DNA from: Spirochaetales bacterium
GTDB lineage: Bacteria; Spirochaetota; Spirochaetia; ARS1246
Reading direction: 5' to 3'
Assembly: GCA_018644745.1 (NCBI GenBank)
Contig: JABGPX010000562.1
Location: 1-8,349, forward strand
DNA length: 8,349 bases
Shown: piece by piece, positions 7,105-8,349 of the stretch
Position numbering within the stretch: the first letter of the stretch is position 1
Layout: each line of letters starts with the position of its first letter
Translations under genes and position numbers: made by a program
The notes under the pieces: model-generated
The model's database searches: none
Seen by the model: only the letters and a program-made list of their open reading frames with translations
What the model was told of the DNA's origin: nothing

Positions 7105-7105
7105 C
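7096..7105. other. Palindrome shared by two convergent stop codons
   Basis: GTCAATTGAC is a perfect 10-bp palindrome at the junction of the kinase-like gene (plus) and miaA (minus). Read on either strand it gives GTC AAT TGA, so both proteins end in Val-Asn followed by TGA, and the reading frames overlap by 8 nt. No hairpin followed by a T-run was found on either side. Confidence 0.9.
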
Positions 7106-8041
7106 AAACTCATTGATCAAACTGCCAATTTCATCCGCCGAATCGGGATGGAACCAGTGTACCTCCGAAAAACTCTTGAAAAAGGTAAGCTGACGTTTTG
7201 CATACCGTCGGGAGTTGCGCGCGATACGCTCTTCTAAACCCTTGAGCGTCAAACATCCTTGTTTACGCATATCAAAGAACTCTTTATATCCGATTCCATG
7301 CATTCCCGGATCCCGGGCCGCACATCCGCCGGATATGAGTTTCGCCACTTCTTCGGCTAGCCCCACGCGAAACATTTCTGCTACCCTGTGATTAATTCGC
7401 GAGTAAAGCTCATTCCTCGGTCGATCTAGCCCGATGATCAGCATACGGAACTCGCTCCGCGGAGTCGAAGAGACCCTGAAACTCGAGAAGGGCTTTCCGC
7501 TCACTTCAATTACTTCGAGAGCGCGGGTTATCCGGTAGGTGTCCGATTCCCCGATGGTTTTTGCTCCGACCGGATCGAGCTTTTGCAGTTCCGCGTACGC
7601 CCCGGACAGACCGGTCTCGTCGATTCTTGACTGAATCCGGTCGCGGGTCTCCTCATTCCCCGGCGGAGTATTCGGAAGTCCATAGATGAAGTTCCTGAAA
7701 TAAAAGGCAGTTCCTCCGCAGATAACCGGAAGGCTTTTTCTGGAGGATATTTCGTGTACGAGCCGATCCGCCTCATCTACAAAGTCTCCAGCGTTGAATT
7801 GATTTTGAGGATCCCTGATATCGATAAGATGATGAGGGAGAGTCCGAAGCAGCTCAGAATCCGGCTTTGCGGTGCCGATGTCCATACCCCGATAGACCTG
7901 CATGGAATCGGCATTGATTATCTCGCCGCGGCCGGGAAAAAGCCTAGACAGAAGTCCTGTCTTTCCAACGCCGGTTGGACCGAAAATGAGTATGACTGAA
8001 AGGGTGTCTGTATTAATCGAGCGGTTCGAGGCGGTATTCAA
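7097..8041 (-). CDS. miaA: tRNA dimethylallyltransferase (probable TTG start)
   Basis: MiaA (314 aa, normal length) transfers a dimethylallyl group from DMAPP to N6 of adenosine 37 in tRNAs that read codons starting with U, giving i6A. Visible motifs: P-loop FGPTGVGKT (20-28), NADSMQVYRGMDIGTAKP (43-60), HHLIDIRDP (70-78), CGGTAFYFR (108-116; usual GGTGLY), DTYRITRALEVIEVSGKP (167-184), MHGIGYKE (247-254) and RQLTFFK (283-289). The only plausible start is TTG at 8039-8041. No ATG, GTG or other TTG lies between it and the P-loop, and an in-frame TGA sits at 8063-8065. It overlaps rpoZ by 29 nt and has no well-spaced Shine-Dalgarno, so translation is probably coupled to rpoZ. The 3' end overlaps the convergent kinase-like gene by 8 nt. 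Confidence 0.95.
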   Translation of the reverse strand: MNTASNRSINTDTLSVILIFGPTGVGKTGLLSRLFPGRGEIINADSMQVYRGMDIGTAKPDSELLRTLPHHLIDIRDPQNQFNAGDFVDEADRLVHEISSRKSLPVICGGTAFYFRNFIYGLPNTPPGNEETRDRIQSRIDETGLSGAYAELQKLDPVGAKTIGESDTYRITRALEVIEVSGKPFSSFRVSSTPRSEFRMLIIGLDRPRNELYSRINHRVAEMFRVGLAEEVAKLISGGCAARDPGMHGIGYKEFFDMRKQGCLTLKGLEERIARNSRRYAKRQLTFFKSFSEVHWFHPDSADEIGSLINEFVN

Positions 8042-8210
8042 CCTTTTTTGTGAGGATATGCTTCAACGCGATGGATACTATCTTCCCGTCGTTTTCTACA
8101 ATTTCCTCATCCCCTGCGAGGGTGATCTGCGAAGCACGGCGGATTGCTGCGCAGGTAAGTTCATAAACATTGCTGTCGTCACTTATAAGTTCATCCAATG
8201 GCAATACCAT
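8013..8210 (-). CDS. rpoZ: DNA-directed RNA polymerase omega subunit
   Basis: RpoZ (65 aa) is the small omega subunit, which helps fold and assemble the beta' subunit of RNA polymerase. Visible features: the N-terminal MVLPLDEL, the helix NVYELTCAAIRRASQI (14-29) with the conserved A-x-R-R-A core, an acidic linker (33-40), and KIVSIALKHILTKKVEY (43-59), the conserved C-terminal helix. It is shorter than the E. coli protein (91 aa), which carries a C-terminal extension. The sequence resembles spirochaetal omega proteins as I remember them. The ATG at 8208-8210 is supported by GAGG (plus-strand 8221-8224) with 10 nt spacing. It overlaps the start of miaA by 29 nt, so the two form an operon with rpoZ first. 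Omega is normally easy to miss because of its size; the motif match here is good. Confidence 0.92.
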   Translation of the reverse strand: MVLPLDELISDDSNVYELTCAAIRRASQITLAGDEEIVENDGKIVSIALKHILTKKVEYRLEPLD

Positions 8211-8244
8211 GTTGCAGTTACCTCATTATTGTCTTTGTAATCTT

Positions 8245-8279
8245 GACCCGCGAAGCCGCCTGATCTGAAGCGGATCGTC
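8245..8279 (-). other. Weak potential hairpin in the rpoZ leader
   Basis: In the rpoZ leader, 7 bp can form between the segments at 8270-8279 (with a 3-nt bulge at 8274-8276) and 8245-8251, closing a loop of about 18 nt. It would sit at the very 5' end of the mRNA if the promoter call is right. There is no T-run, so it is not a terminator. It could be chance; no riboswitch or protein-binding consensus is recognised. Confidence 0.2.
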
Positions 8280-8285
8280 GACAAC

Positions 8286-8314
8286 AATATAACAAATTAT
8301 CTGGTTTGTGTAAA
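8286..8314 (-). promoter_or_regulatory. Sigma70-type promoter for rpoZ-miaA
   Basis: On the minus strand, TTTACA (8309-8314) and TATATT (8286-8291) each match the consensus at five of six positions, with the ideal 17-nt spacing. Transcription should begin near 8279, leaving a leader of about 69 nt that contains the rpoZ Shine-Dalgarno at 8221-8224. This is the best promoter match in the window and the only clear one for the rpoZ-miaA operon. Confidence 0.6.
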
Positions 8315-8349
8315 TGAGGGTTCCTTTTCTGCTGAACGACCTGGTTCAA
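8314..8349 (+). CDS. Possible start of a divergent gene running off the window
   Basis: An ATG at 8314-8316 opens a frame of 12 codons to the end of the window, MRVPFLLNDLVQ. An in-frame TAA lies directly before the ATG, so it cannot start earlier at another ATG. The residues look protein-like, with a hydrophobic patch and an acidic turn. However, there is no clear Shine-Dalgarno, and the ATG overlaps the -35 element assigned to rpoZ. A weak divergent -10 match, TATAAC (8288-8293), overlaps the rpoZ -10. I do not recognise a family from 12 residues. Confidence 0.25.
   Translation, partial: MRVPFLLNDLVQ

Noticed and set aside
7902..8240. Plus-strand 112-codon ORF opposite miaA and rpoZ
   Set aside because: It lies antisense to two firmly identified genes and has no recognisable motif, so it is a shadow frame.
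8218..8349. Minus-strand frame open from the window edge to a TAA at 8218-8220, as the tail of an upstream gene
   Set aside because: Its translation shows no recognisable motif, it covers the best promoter in the window, and another minus frame there is equally open but has a stop at the edge and no start codon.
8325..8349. GGTTCAA at the window end as a tRNA T-loop
   Set aside because: The bases upstream do not form an anticodon arm at the required distance; the supposed stem halves do not pair.

Overview
The window looks like a chromosomal stretch from a free-living spirochaete (order Spirochaetales or close). The grounds are the short RpoZ, whose sequence resembles spirochaetal omega subunits, an NFACT protein beginning MSLNWKEID as in spirochaetal homologues I remember, and the roughly even base composition. 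This placement rests on recall, not on a search. I see no insertion sequences, CRISPR arrays, tRNAs, rRNAs or phage genes.

Plus strand, 1-5634: a compact run of genes. The 3' end of hisD (histidinol dehydrogenase) is followed within 5 nt by folC (folylpolyglutamate/dihydrofolate synthase), within 4 nt by hisC (histidinol-phosphate aminotransferase) and within 7 nt by an RqcH/NFACT-type ribosome quality-control protein. After a 59-nt gap with a possible promoter come a MEMO-family protein and an AMMECR1-family protein. These are components B and A of the AmmeMemoRadiSam system, but the radical SAM partner is not in the window.

Plus strand, 5689-7104: behind its own likely promoter lies a single-pass membrane protein. 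It has a degenerate, apparently catalytically dead, Ser/Thr-kinase-like domain at the N terminus and an NTF2-like domain predicted outside the membrane. This is the least conventional gene here.

Minus strand, 7097-8210: rpoZ (RNA polymerase omega) and miaA (tRNA dimethylallyltransferase) form an overlapping pair driven by a good sigma70-type promoter at 8286-8314. miaA appears to start at TTG inside rpoZ. It ends tail-to-tail with the kinase-like gene in an 8-nt overlap made of a palindrome that supplies both stop codons, with no terminator visible. A possible divergent gene may start at 8314 and run off the window.

Functionally the window mixes amino acid and folate metabolism (hisD, folC, hisC), translation quality and tRNA modification (NFACT, miaA), transcription (rpoZ) and poorly understood conserved proteins (MEMO, AMMECR1, pseudokinase). 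The best candidates for new biology are the pseudokinase receptor-like protein, the MEMO/AMMECR1 pair with an altered active-site motif and possible leaderless start, the NFACT protein lacking the usual HhH region, and the HisD with a substituted zinc ligand.
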